Source of the DNA: Dicaeum eximium
Lineage: Eukaryota > Chordata > Aves > Passeriformes > Dicaeidae
Reading direction: 5' to 3'
DNA length: 64,000 nt
NCBI GenBank assembly: GCA_013396995.1
Contig: VWZP01007937.1
Location: forward strand, 1 to 64,000
The notes beneath the pieces are model-generated. The model ran no database searches and had not been told where the DNA came from. It was given only the letters and a program-made list of their open reading frames with translations. Both the position numbers and the translations under genes were made by a program. Below are positions 1 through 12,100 of this stretch, piece after piece (position 1 is the first letter of the stretch; each line of letters starts with the position of its first letter).

Positions 1-706
1 TTTTTTTTGTTAGTATCCCTCAGAATATTGAATAACCATTAATGGCAATAGAAATTCCAGTCATAAATCAAGAGAATTACAGTATTTAGACTTAACCAGT
101 TGCCTGACTCTTCCAAGACTGGAATAAGAGAGTTGTCTTTTCCTCACTAGATACATGTTTAGTACTGCAAACAAATATTTCTAGCAAACCAAGTGTAGAA
201 TATTTTCCTTACAGATCTGTCTTTGCAGTTGCATTATTGCAATATGTTATTGACAGGGCTTTCAATATGCTGAGCTGTCATTACCTGTTGGGAATGGTCT
301 GTTTTTCAAACCAGAGTAAAAATGCCTGAAGCTGGGTGTGAAAATGTTTGGACATCCTGGGAGGTAAAGGCAGATCCTAGCTGGTTCACTTTCAGCACTG
401 ATAAGTCAGGAGGGGAAGAGAAATTTTTCAACATGACCTACATCCTTCCATGAGCTGCTTTTCCTCTTCTATCCAGCTTGTTTGGCTGTGTCTGTTGACC
501 AAAGGATTATCTTGATGGCAGGAAATGTAAAGCACTCTCACAGTTATATGCTGCAAAATTAATACTGTGCTGCTAACACTAATGTAATACATTTTTATTA
601 AATTTTATTTATTACATTTAAAAAGTGTCCATGAACTCTTTCTTAGTAAATCCTCATGGAATTCTTTTCATTTGCTTCTTCTCAAAGAAATTAACCCTGT
701 GTTATA

Positions 707-737
707 CTAGAATTAATATCATGCTAGAATTAATATC
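707..737. repeat. 14-bp direct repeat, 17-bp period
   Basis: CTAGAATTAATATC occurs at 707-720 and again at 724-737, identical in both copies with three bases between them. This looks like a small local tandem duplication by slippage. No function is implied. Confidence 0.8.
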
Positions 738-1014
738 AAAGTCATAACAGGTATTAAAATTTTAAATACTAGATATTAGAGAGAGATTTTAAAGGAATAA
801 TCTTTATAGTAGCATTTCTGAAGTTTAAAATTAATTATTGTTGTGGGTTTACTTATTGATTAAGTTGCTGACCTTAAAAGTATCATTAAAAAGGGTTCTG
901 CTGGGAGGGAAATACTCTGAAGTAATCAAGGTATCATTTGGGTTGGCTTCTTACTACTATTGAAGGGGTTTCTTTAAAGTTTTAAGTTCACAGGCAAATC
1001 TTTTTATACATGAC

Positions 1015-1031
1015 GCTGCCATCAAGTGGCT
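1015..1031 (-). promoter_or_regulatory. CTCF-like binding site
   Basis: On the minus strand the sequence reads AGCCACTTGATGGCAGC. It matches the CTCF core CCASYAGRKGGC except for T in place of the central A, and it keeps the GGCAGC extension. CTCF is the vertebrate insulator and loop-anchor zinc-finger protein. A single motif match of this kind often arises by chance, so occupancy is unproven. Confidence 0.35.
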
Positions 1032-2778
1032 ATTGAGTAGAACCTCTGTGTTACTCATCTAATTTAAATGTTTTTCTTCTTTTTAATTAACAGTTTGGTT
1101 TGAAAGAAGGGAGTATTCTATAGTTGCTAATTGAAAGGAAAAAAAAAAAAATTACTGCTCTCTGTACCAGAGCTGTAGAGGTAGATGCTCAAAGATGCTT
1201 TGAAAGAATGGGATTTCAGAGACATCAAATTTTGTTGACATTGATTTTTACATCAGTTTCAACAGACATTAGGAATGCTTCTGGTCACCTTGTGAACTAT
1301 GCTGAGTATAATTTTGAATCTTCAGGTACCTTAATATACAGTTGAATCTTCTCTTTTAGGGTCTCATTCGAATCCATTCCACCAAAACTCCAAAATTTGA
1401 TATAGTCTATAGTCAAGATCAAGGACTTTAAGGTGCTGGATCTAAAAGGCCAGAATTACCATAGACCCTAAAGTCAAGAAATTTACCCTTTAATCAAGAA
1501 GCTGATGAGTGAATAAAACCATATCTTTATAACAGTCCAACAATAGCATCTCATAAAGTAGAAAAAAGCTTTAGATTTTCAGGTTTTGGGGGGATAAAGG
1601 CAGCAAACCCCCCTCAAATGACCATTTGCAGTTCATTGGACCCAAATATTGTCATTTCTTCACTTCCAGTGGTGTGGGCCTGTTAACCAATTTAAGGCAA
1701 GTAATGCTAAACATCCCCATTCTCCTGAAGATCATTTGCCGTCTCTCACCCTCTAGAAATAATAATAGAAAATCATGTGAATTTGCATTTGTATTTACTG
1801 TGTTTGAATTAAAGCTGCAAACAGCTCTGATTCACTAATAACTGATGAAAGTGTCTCATTATTGAGCTACAAAACCTCCAACAAATTAATGGAAATTGCA
1901 AATCACCTTGAAAATTGCAGGCTCTTTAGTCCTATATTGAGTCCTGGGGAAACTGCATAAATAGCTTTGTTGCTTAACTCTTTCTTTTGAAAAAATAGTT
2001 TCCTTATTACATTTTTTAAAAAACATGGCTTAATAATTAAGGCATGGCTAAGCAACATCTTTTATGGTTGTTGTTGTTGTGTTTTGTTTTCTGTAGATGA
2101 ACAGTTAACATTGTATTATTGTTAAATATTACTATGTTTGGTTCCTTCTCTTTCATATAATATTTAGGACCATGGATTCTCTGCCTCTGATGCTAAGCAA
2201 ATATTTTGGCCAATTTTCTCTCATGCCCCAAATTAAAGCAGAGGATTTTGCATATTCTAATTATTTTCTGTACATAATGAATTTTTAAATATATACACAC
2301 CCGTGATGTTTTCCTACAAAAATTAAAGCTTAATTAGAAGGAAGTATTTAATGAAAAGGAAAAAGTCATGCCATGTTGTTCTTTTTTGTTTGATTTTTAT
2401 TCTTTCTGCCTAACTCCAAACCTAAAAGATAGAATGATTTCTGCAAAGTTCTAGATTTTCTTATATCCCCTGCCCTCCCACCCTCCACTCACCCCAGTTC
2501 CTCATTGCAGCTGCATCCCTGAAATAAACCTATTTGATTTAAAGGAACATATTTCAGTTTAACATAGATTCAGTATAAAAAACAGCAATTTGTAATTTTG
2601 TTCTTTTTGCCAGTGTATAAGGTATCATTAAGCTTGTGATGAGTAATTTGTCATATTTTTTTGCAAACAATAGAGATTTTTAAAAATTTTATAAGGCACA
2701 GGAGACAATCTTTTTGCATGTAAAGCTTCATATAGCATTTGTGCTAATGTAGTGTAACTGTGGAGGTACAGAATTACA

Positions 2779-2801
2779 TTTAAGACATTAAATGTCTTAA
2801 A
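2779..2801. repeat. Short inverted repeat (10-bp arms)
   Basis: TTTAAGACAT at 2779-2788 pairs with ATGTCTTAAA at 2792-2801 around a 3-base centre. It could extrude as a small hairpin but is too short for a microRNA precursor. No nearby promoter or terminator context was seen. Confidence 0.7.
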
Positions 2802-3750
2802 GACTTTTTTTTACTGTATTTTAAGTCACTTGATGTACTGGAATATTAAAGGCATTGTGTGCTGAAGCACTTTCTAGTTATTGCCAAGAGAAATTCCAAA
2901 ATTTAACAAAATCTTTGAACCTCCAGGAACACAACTGCTGCTGTTAGTTGGCAGGTGACTTTTACTAGGAAAGCTTTTCTGTGACTTTTCAAATTGGTTC
3001 ATTCCTGGGGCTGAATGACCCATGAGATGCCCATCATTAGCTCTGTCCAACAATAGAACTTGAAGTAGCAAAGAATTGAAGTTTCTGTTTTTCCTGCCTC
3101 ATTGTTGCAGGCTTGATGAGTGAGGCAAAAAACTCCCTTTCTTTTTCTCTTCCTCTTTTTCTTCCTTTCTAAACCACCACCTTCTGGTTTTTCCTTTTGT
3201 ACTTTTTTGGTACTGTTAGTAATGTATCTCCAATTCTTGCTCATCATTTTAATTCTGCTCCACCACCCCAATTTTGGTCCTTTTGCCCTTGGCCACTATC
3301 TTTTCATTTGATAGCAGCCTGCTAGACTTTTGCACCAAATGATGAAAGATGAAGTATTACTGCACTTTAGCTTCTTCATGTCCAGTCTGGGTACTCTATT
3401 ACTACCTCCCAAAAGCTGTGGAAACAATAATATTATTTTGTTTGAAGCCCAGAAAATATTTTTGCTTTGTTTTGTTTCTATGTCCCCTCTTCTATGTTCC
3501 CTCCACTCCTCAGTCAGATGAGCAGTGGATACTTGAAGCTTTTGAAACACCATTTGACTGAAAAAATTAGTCAGCTTACTGTCCAGGTCTTTGCATGCAC
3601 TTGACATGGTTTTGGAGTAGGTTTGTTAAATATGCTGAGCATATGTAGGAACCAAATACACCTAGAGGAAACATCATTTCAGCATCCATTTGAATGCAGG
3701 CAAATTCAAACTGAGCAGACTGATGTCTTTCTTTTCTTCTTATTGTGGTG

Positions 3751-3831
3751 GTGTTTTTGTTTTTGTTTTTGTTTTTTTTGGTGTGTTGTTGTTGTTGTTG
3801 TTGTTGTTTTGGTTTGGTTTTTTTGAGAATG
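3751..3831. repeat. (GTTTTT)n / (GTT)n low-complexity tract
   Basis: GTTTTT units around 3751-3780 run into about eight GTT units (3785-3810) and then GGTTT/T-rich sequence. A 154-codon frame crossing this tract encodes runs of Phe, Val and Leu, which is only a translation of the repeat and not a membrane protein. Confidence 0.9.
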
Positions 3832-4154
3832 AATTGTTTGAGAAAGATTTGGCATGTGTAGAAGTTTGTGAAACCGATTCCTCAAATACTGACTCCTTAA
3901 ATATTGTGATGTCAGAGGTATTGTCACATACCGAGATTCTACATTACGAATGTACACAGAGTTATGAACAAAAACTCTACATTCAGTTGTTCATGATATG
4001 TGATTACTCAGAAGACCCAAGTAATAAGCATGTGTTCCCCACCAGGACTTGCATACAGCTTTCTAATACTGATGGAAACTATATGTGTCAAGCAGATGGG
4101 ACAGACCATGCTCACGGCTTGAAAAAGGTTTTGCAAGGCCTTCATCATAAGTGA

Positions 4155-6100
4155 ACCCAGTTTTCTGGGTTTCACGTTGGAATGGTAATTTAACTTCATA
4201 TAGAGTAAATGTAAACCAACTTGTGATGATGTGAATAACTGCAAATTACTTTTCATAGCTGCTACTTTTTCAGCTGGGATGCAGAAGTTGCCTTAGATTA
4301 AACTTGAAACTTCACAGTTAAGTGCTGTCTAAAATAACTAATAAAATGCAGATGGGAGTGGAATAAAAGCTGTATTTATACATAAGGAGGCATTGTATCA
4401 GGAAGGGTAGTCTCTATGCAGAGGTTAATATTTGTATAAATAACTGTTATTGAATATGAAGTACAAATTTAATCTGTGCATGTCATTTTATTTCATGGAA
4501 CTTTCACTTGACAATTAGTAGCAGTCATGAAAATATAGAATATCAAAATAGTATGACAAAATTTATTAAGTACATTTTTCACTATAGTATCTTATGGCTT
4601 TTGTTTTGATGAATTATCAATTACATTGCTTTCCTCTACTTTGTGTCCTCATAAAATCTGTTCTGCTGTAACACAGACCTAAGAAAATCCATGTAATGTT
4701 ATGATTTTTTTTACCTAGTCAGGAGGCTGGAGCTGGTGGTCTTTTCTCTTGGGCTGTCACAGATGTGCAATAATAGCAGGTAATAGCTAAGCTTCATTAT
4801 CCACTCCTTACTTTTTTAGGTAGTTGTTGGCAAAGACTAAAGGATTGTAGACTAAAGCTGTACCCTTTGTCTTGTGCTGGACTTGGAAGGAGAAGACTCT
4901 AGGCAGCCAATTTTGCATGAAGAATACAGTAATAGTATTGTATATGGTATTTCAGTTGCATGTTATTTCAGTTTCATCTACAGGCAATTTATAGGTAGAT
5001 TTATATTATGCAAATAAAGGCTTTAATTTCCAAACCCTCTGATGTAATATTTTGGAAACCTGGCTATTTTGGTGTAGAATGCACATGAACACCAGCTATT
5101 TCGATGTTGGATATCTGAAGAATTTCTTTCCTATTGCCAGGTTTAATTCTAGTTGTGTCTAAATTTGCAGAAGAAGAAATTCCTGCTGAGCAGGATTTTT
5201 AAATCATCAATGTTTGTAAATCCCAATTGGCTTTTTTCCTCTCCAGAGTTTGGAATAGAACCCAACACAGGTTTTTTCAATCTCCTGGTGTAGCTGGTAG
5301 GCTCTTCTGCTTGATATTAATAGTCAGTACCATCATGATTCCTAAATGAGGTGATTCCTTCTGTAAGTCATTAAAAGGCAGATAAACAGGCCCTCCCCCA
5401 GACAAGAGCAATGTGTCCATCTGTGCTGGGTCAGCTGTACTTAAACAGGTGAGAGACTGAAAAACCAGGAAGTGGTAACTTCTCTCATCTTGGTTGTGTA
5501 GGGTCCTTGTTCTCTAAGAGAAATTTTTGTCTGAAAAGTTTATATTAAAAAGTGAAAATATTTAAAGAGTCAACACAGCACTGACTTAAAGGCATAGGCA
5601 TTGGCAGAGTGACTGGTTATTTAAACTTTGCAGTGAAGCAAGTAGCTTAAAACTGCAGACATTGGTGCTTAGGACTATCTTTGTGAAGTATGTGAAAAAC
5701 TAAATTTGATGCCCTGTCTCACCAATTTACTCAAAAATGGCACTTCAACCAACCACAAGTTTATTCTGGATATTAAATTGAACCTTGTTTTATATTTATT
5801 TCTACTCCAGATTAACATTACAGGCAATGAAAAATTGACAAAAATTACAGGCTCAGAATTTGAGTTTGGTTTACATTAATTTATGATCAAATTATTTCTT
5901 TGATTGCTGCAAGGTGTATTTTAAGTCACTTAGCAAGAATTAATATTTTTCATATTAGTACATTATTACTTGATTATAAATCAGTAGGAACATTGTATGC
6001 CACAATTTTAGAGAAACTAAGATGTAGACAACCAAAGGCTTGACTTTGCATGTCCTTTCACATGCCTTTTGAGCCTTGTACCTTTTGCCTTTTCATCAGC
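4155..6100. other. AT-rich noncoding stretch
   Basis: No gene, RNA or clear repeat was recognised. Frames are short and broken by stops in all six frames. Confidence 0.55.
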
Positions 6101-6107
6101 TGCAATC

Positions 6108-6205
6108 TGGAACAGAGGAGGTTAAGTTATATCCCATGGGGTACCCACTGGGCCAGGAATGGGGTTAGAAATAAGCACCAGTAATCCAGATCTCTAGTCA
6201 CCTTG
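6108..6205 (-). repeat. Probable MIR-type (CORE) SINE fragment
   Basis: The + strand reads CAGAGGAGGTTAAGTTA, then a CCCA..GGG segment and GCCAGGAATGGGGTTAGAA. This follows the reverse complement of the MIR-family consensus (cagagaggttaagtaacttgcccaaggtcaca...gagccaggattcgaaccc). MIR elements are ancient tRNA-derived SINEs shared by amniotes, and copies in birds are old and degenerate, as here. The match is from memory and an alignment would be needed to confirm it. Confidence 0.45.
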
Positions 6206-6209
6206 AGCT

Positions 6210-9200
6210 GCTGTATCACACTCCCCCTAGAACTGCTTGTGTTTCAGTATGTGCAACACTGTGAATAGTAGTGTTTGAGGGGTTCATTACCAAAAATCTT
6301 CATTATTTTATTTTTCTCGCTGCTCTTCTTTTTTTTTCCCCCGTTATCCTGTTTAATCACTTCTTAGAGAAAGTAATAGAAAGTAAGTCCATACTAGATA
6401 TTTACTGACAGAGGAAAAACTGGGAAATTCCTTCCCTTTTTCAGAAATGATAACTACAAAAGAAATTACGGTGGTGGGAGAACAGAGCTAACTTGTGTAT
6501 GAGCTCTGGGATCTTATGCTCCAACGCTGAATTTGACTGACAAAAAGGATGATGTCTGAGACAAGAACTGCCTTTTTGTCTGGCAACACAATAGGATCTT
6601 CTTCCTTGATGGATTCTCAGCACTACTCAGTATAATAACATGATAATTGGTCCCAAAGAAGGAATGAGTAAGATTGGATGGTGGTCTTTGGGGGCCCAGT
6701 TGTGTTATATCTAATCTAATTATGTTTGATACTGACTTTTTAATACATATGGTAGCTATTTCCTTGGCTTGGAACTAAGGCTTATATGCAAGCTTGATAT
6801 TTGCTTGGTGTCTGTTCTAAAAGCACACCATTTTTTGTTTTTTGAGGAGAAACCCCAGCTATATCTGTCTCATGTCATGCTGTATTCTAATTCAAAACTC
6901 AAACTGATTTGTTCCAGAAGATGTCTTGAAGCATAAATATGTTGTGGCTTGTGGAAAATGTGGGAGGTGTGATGGAAAGAGCAAATGTCTATAGATTGTA
7001 CTTCAAAAAACCACTGCAACTTGCTACAGAAAAGACATAGTAAGTTATTGCTGCCTTGGAGCAACAATCCGCAGCAGGCATTCACCCTTTTGCATGAGAC
7101 AATATAAACATTTTAGTGGATTTATGAGCATAAAGGAGCATCTGGAGATGATGAGATTGTGCAAGACTAATTTTAGAGTCTGAATTAAACTAACTCCATA
7201 GCTACAAAAGTCACTGCCATGTTTTCTGCTCTTGTTTAAAAAATATGTTTGGACCACATCAAGCCCAGATTTCCTAACCAAACAGAACAGAAAAGTCCAG
7301 TGCACTGCTGCGGGTGGTGGTGTGATGGGCACTGGCTTACTGAAAGGATTACAAAGATCCTTAATGAAAGATAGTTTTGCAGTTGAATTTCTGAGGCAAG
7401 TTTCTTCTCAGCTGTTAGCATCTGGGTTCCATTTTGCCATGAATAGGTGACTGTCTCTTGGATTTATTTATGTTTCTCACTTTTTAATAGAGAGTATAGC
7501 ATGTATTCCTGTTTCCTAGGAGGCAGCTGTTGCTTTTTTTCCTTTTCTTTTTCCTCTTGTATGTCACCATTGTCTTCCAGCTTCAAATAAGCATATTATA
7601 AATGAAACATACAAATAAAATTAGTGCTATGTGATGTGCTAATGCAGTAGGTAGGGAAATAAATTTCTTTGAAGTCAGTTTCAGTTTTGGAAATTTAGCT
7701 TACTCCCCTAAAGTATCTGAAACACTCAAATGTATGTTCTGTTTTGTGTTCAATTTCTTCTTTTTCCTCTTTCCCCGGTGACTCTTACTAGTGAAAATCT
7801 TCCAGCCTAGCAGAGATGGTTATTGAAAGTTCACATAATAGAAGGCTCAGTTTGTGAAGAAATTCACAGACTTTTGGGAGCTCAGAGACTGCAGAGCCAT
7901 TGAGTTACAGTGTTATGTCATAGTTTTGGCCATCATCTCTTCCAGAAGTGGCTCACGCACAAGTGCAAGCTGGAAGTTACTCTCACAGTGATTAATAAGT
8001 AGATCACAACCTGCACAGTTCTCAACAGGCACTGTTTTCTGGAACCTCCTGACAATTTATTTAAGGATTGGGGATGAAAAGAACAAAATCCTGACTGCTT
8101 TCAAATCAATTAGAGTTTTATAATTAACTTGAAGTGAGAAATCATATAGTCATAAAATACTGGACCAAAGCTGTGCTTCTAAACATAGAAGTAACATGGT
8201 TGAAAATAAGTCACTCTAATTGAGTAGTTGAAATCAAAATGCAAACCAAACAAACAGAGCCTTTGGATGTTATGTTCAATATGGTTTCTTCTAGCTCCCC
8301 AGTAAAAGAAAGGTAGCTGATGACCAGAGAAGCCTGTTTTCCTGTGAATCCTTTTTTTGAGGTTAACAGAACTTTGCTATTTAAGTGTATGTGAGTCCAG
8401 TGGAAGTTTTCACCATAAAGCAATGAAGCAGTTACCTCTTTTTCTTTCACAGATTTTTCATATTTACTCGTGGGAATACCAACAAAATTTCACTCCTCTC
8501 TTCATTTGACCTATATTTTTTGTGGAATAGAGATCTCAACACTACTGAGTTTCTAAAAAGTACACCTGAAACATCCAATCATAAATTTAATCAATATTGG
8601 CCAACAGTTTGAAGAGGTTTAGTTGTCACAGATGTTCATGGTGTAATTGCATACACACTTAGCTCCCTAACCTCAAAATAAAGGGTAGAAAATGAATGTG
8701 TTATTTTAACAGAGAATCCTTTTAAGAGCAACCAGTGATTTTATACAATAGGAACTGCAAATATGCTTAGCTGTACTAATGCTTCATTTATTAGATAATA
8801 AGAATTCTAAACAGCTTTCTGGAAGGAAAGACATTTGTATTTGCCAGCAAAGCTCTACTAGTTACTGGTTCCAGTGTTTCCCTGTGTTTCCTAATGTGTT
8901 GCCCAAAGCTGAAAAAGTTTGTTTAAAAGTGGAAGAAATGCCAGAAAGCACCTTCCTCTCTTGCACTCCCCCTAGAGCAATTCTGACTGTAGGACCCATC
9001 CTTATAAACCGAGACAGGAATAAATTTTCAATGGACTCTTCAAGAAGAAGAAGGTTATGCAAGCTTTCTGCTAGTTATACTGTGTTTGAATGAAAAGCTT
9101 TTGTGTTCCACCCATCAGTGTATAGTCTTGTCTTCTTTTATGACAGTGTTTAAAGTGTCTATCCACCATAGTTTATCTGCATCCTGATCTTGTCCTGTCT

Positions 9201-10660
9201 TGGATATGTTCCTTGCTGGCTTCACTGAGAACATCCTTCCCTTCCCCTAATTTTCAACTTTTGTCTGTTGATTTGGCCATATTACCTTCTCTTCTGCCTC
9301 AAGGAGCTGGCAAAGCTTCAGCCCAGCCTGTATTTTGCTTTCTATCTTGTACTTCTGCTCTTTTCCAGCCATGCTAAGTTCGGTGTTGTTAAAGTCTTTC
9401 TAGACATACTGCTGCAGTTTTACCTCTAGTGCAGGGCAAAGGGAGGTGTGAGTTCACAGGGCAAACGCCCTCCTTGCTGAGGAGTCACATTTTCTTTAGG
9501 GGGCCTGCAAATTCATCTTGTGATAAATGTTTGTCTGGAGAGAGAGAAGAGAGGGACTGCAAAAACTGTTGTGTTTGCCTCACCTATCTGCCATTTTAAG
9601 ATTTCAGACTTCTTAGGTGTAGGTAACTGCATTTATTGTAGTAATTGCGCATTCTTTCATGGAATTTCAGATATATTGCAGGTCTACTCTTCCATTTCAG
9701 TTCTCATGTTAGATAGAAACATTGACATTTTTTGTGCTAGCCATTAGTCATTTCATTTTTAACTCATATTCATTTTATGGTAGGTTATTTAAGATCTTTT
9801 CCAGGATCTTTTCTAAAACTGTTAATGTACTTGAGGACCAGTGAGAGATGAGGGTAGTTAGTGAGATTTGAGTGGATTTTGGTCGGAGGCTGTTGCATAG
9901 CTCATGGAAATCTGCTGGTGCCAACAGCCTGTGACAGAACAGCAGGGACAGCTTTTACAGAATAGATTTCTTTGTGGGTTTTTGTTGTTGTTTTTGTTGT
10001 TTAGTTTTTCTTTTTTTTTTCAATTGTGTTTAGTAATTTTTTTCTCCATTATCTCTGTTGAGTATACATATTGAATTGGAGATACCCAGCAGTGCTTACT
10101 GAAGGCATTTACATGTCAGGAGCCAGAGTTTCCACACACCTTTACATTAACTATAAAGGGTTGGGTTCATGATCTGTGCCTTTTGCTTTTAGGTGGGTGT
10201 AGTCTTCTAATTTTTTTTACTGATTGAGGAAGTTATTGCAACATGCAGGTTTTCAGACTAGACAGCAACCTTCTGTGGCAAGGTGAGAGGAAATAAAGTT
10301 TTGGCTTAAGTATTGTGTATAAGTTTAAGTGTAAATGCTGAAAACCTGCAGGTGCCATGTTGAACTTGCCCATGTACAACATGCCCAGTGCTGCAGAAGC
10401 CTTTATTGATTTTAAATGTGTATGTGCTTTGTTTCTGTTGCTGCAACTCTTTGACTTTTTTGAATTAGAAAAGGCGTGCCAACCTCCATGCCATATGCCT
10501 GTTTCTACTAATGCCTATGGTTTTTTTCAGTCTCATATGCTTTCATATGTAAATTGGCTATCAAATTCCACCCTCAGTTTTAACCTGTAATAACTTCATT
10601 GCTTACAGTGCAATTTGCACTGGTGTAATTTAGATCAGAATCTGTATGCATATGTAAATG
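6210..10660. other. AT-rich noncoding stretch with one 104-codon frame
   Basis: This stretch is mostly unique noncoding DNA. A plus-strand frame at 8779-9093 ends in a basic RRRR patch and looks mildly protein-like, but no splice context, homology or codon pattern supports it. A T/GTT-rich tract lies near 9975-10020. Nothing else was recognised. Confidence 0.5.
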
Positions 10661-10689
10661 GGTGCTCCTATGCACACATGGAATGCCTG

Positions 10690-10884
10690 ATTTTTTATAT
10701 ATAAAAATGCCTGATATATATATATGTGTATATGAACTTTTTTTTTACAGTTGAAAATGAGAGGGAGAATATGTTGATTAATTATATACTGATCAAATTT
10801 AGAGCACCTAACAAGAGGAAAATAAATCATTTGAAGTAGTAGGTGGATTTTTGGAGTCATGCACACACACACACACACACACAC
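10690..10884. repeat. AT-rich microsatellite and (CA)n
   Basis: An imperfect TATA/TATG tract spans about 10696-10732, with ATGCCTGAT occurring twice around it. A CA dinucleotide run occupies 10862-10884. These are ordinary microsatellites, useful as polymorphic markers. The minus-strand frame over this region that begins with alternating Cys and Val is a repeat translation. Confidence 0.9.
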
Positions 10885-11459
10885 CCTTTTACAATATATT
10901 CTGATTCTTGTCTGTCCAAGCAGGAACTTTTCTCCTTCCCCTGACTCACAATTCTGAATTTTTTGCGAGCCTCAAATCTCATTTTTAGTTGACTTTGGGG
11001 AAAATGGCAGCAGAGATATTGTTTAAAAAATAAAAAGGGAAGAACAGCCCCCGCCCTCCACTAAACAGCTACCCCAGCCCCCACTTCTATACCACCAGCC
11101 CAAACGTGGAACATATTTTAGCAGAAGTGCCCCAGCTCTATCATATGTGCTGTGCAGAGTCATCATGGCCATGGTGCATAGCTGAGAGCCGGAAAGCAAA
11201 CAGCTGCTGTAGCCTGATTTGAGTTAAAATAGTGTCAGTGTTTAGTCTGGCGCAGTGCTTCAGGAGAGATTGGCAGCTGGGTCAAACAAAGTCATTCCAT
11301 TGGCTCCCTTCCCAGTAAGCTTCTGCTAGTATTTAGGTACTAGTGCAGCCTAGGCCCCTTTTCTCAGGGATAGCCTAACATCTGACCGCACCCTCTTTGC
11401 TTTTTAAAAAATGCCTTTTCACTCTTTAAGATAAATCCTCTATTATACAATCTGCCATT

Positions 11460-11590
11460 AATTGTGAGTTAGAACTGTTTTTCTCTCGAAAGCTGACGCA
11501 TCCTGCTCTCAACGTGCCCTAGAAAGTGGGCTGTTACAGTGCTGGATTAATAAAAGGGGCCTTTATGGTTTGTGAAAGAATATCTCTGTG
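11460..11590 (+). promoter_or_regulatory. Candidate core promoter with TATA-like element
   Basis: TTAATAAAAGG at 11547-11557 is a TATA-like box, followed closely by GGCCTTTATGG. Downstream, within the spacing expected for an RNA polymerase II start near 11580, two good splice donors occur: AG|GTAAGG with GT at 11639 and AA|GTAAGT with GT at 12101. The surrounding 0.8 kb is richer in CpG than the rest of the neighbourhood. There is no transcript evidence, so the start site is inferred. Confidence 0.35.
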
Positions 11591-12100
11591 CTTAGGCAGG
11601 AAACTTTTTGATCCACAGAAAAGCCAGACGACATTTAGGTAAGGCTGTGTATCAAATCTGCTTTTATGGGAGAGTGGGGCAGCGAGCGCTGTTAATTGCG
11701 ATTGCTTCGAGTCTGCATGCCCATTTTGATAAGCTTTTTAGAAAGTTTAGGAAATAGCTGCTCCTGTGTCTTGAGCCCTTTCTCTCCTCCCTCCTCCTCA
11801 CTCCTCCTATGCCTTTACTGCTTGCAAAAGCTTGTAATGATCTGCTTAGTTTTCGCTGGAATACGCGCGGACGCTTGGCTTCTTTTTGGAGAGGGGTTTC
11901 TTGCAGAGGCGCAGAGCAAAAAAGTTCTGCTGTCGGACCCAAATGCTGTTAGAAGTGGAGTGGCTGGGGAGAATTTACAGGGAAAGCTTTCCACTGTTAC
12001 AGACTGCCTGTGCAATCATTTAAAAGTAGTTGAAAACTGCTTTGAACTAACAAGGGTTTAATTACGGAAAAGTTTAACGTGGCGATGGAAGGAATATTAA
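11590..12100 (+). other. Candidate alternative first exon (5' UTR plus short coding start)
   Basis: This segment sits downstream of the TATA-like element. It contains seven CpGs between about 11860 and 11940 in otherwise CpG-poor DNA. It ends at a strong splice donor, AA|GTAAGT, with GT at 12101-12102. Just before the donor, GTGGCGATGG gives an ATG at 12085 in favourable context, with G at -3 and +4. It would encode Met-Glu-Gly-Ile-Leu and then split a codon at the donor. An alternative shorter exon would end at 11638. A 121-codon frame at 11696-12061 lies upstream, but its Cys/Leu/Ser-rich product matches nothing I know and is more likely UTR. I do not recognise the gene. Long-intron regulator genes commonly have such alternative first exons. 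It could equally be a conserved enhancer or chance. Confidence 0.35.
12085..12100 (+). CDS. Possible 5-codon coding start, split at splice donor
   Basis: ATG GAA GGA ATA TTA A is followed immediately by GTAAGT. The ATG is the only one in this frame in the last part of the putative exon and has a near-ideal initiation context. If real, the rest of the protein lies in a downstream exon outside what can be recognised here, and the intron is phase 1. No protein family can be named from five residues. This entry depends entirely on the exon candidate being transcribed. Confidence 0.25.

Larger units (their letters stand above)
1..3700. other. AT-rich noncoding stretch
   Basis: No coding exon or recognisable interspersed repeat was found here. 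Open frames are short, AT-driven and lack splice or codon signals. The stretch contains a short A-run near 1139, a CTCF-like site near 1015, a 14-bp direct duplication near 707-737 and a short palindrome near 2779. It is consistent with intron or intergenic DNA. Confidence 0.6.

Noticed and set aside
3690..4154. 154-codon plus-strand frame with a very hydrophobic Phe/Val/Leu segment resembling a membrane helix
   Set aside because: The hydrophobic part is the (GTTTTT)n/(GTT)n microsatellite; the rest has no coding support.
8779..9093. 104-codon plus-strand frame ending in a basic RRRR patch
   Set aside because: It looks mildly protein-like, but no splice context or homology was recognised and the length is within chance for 64 kb.
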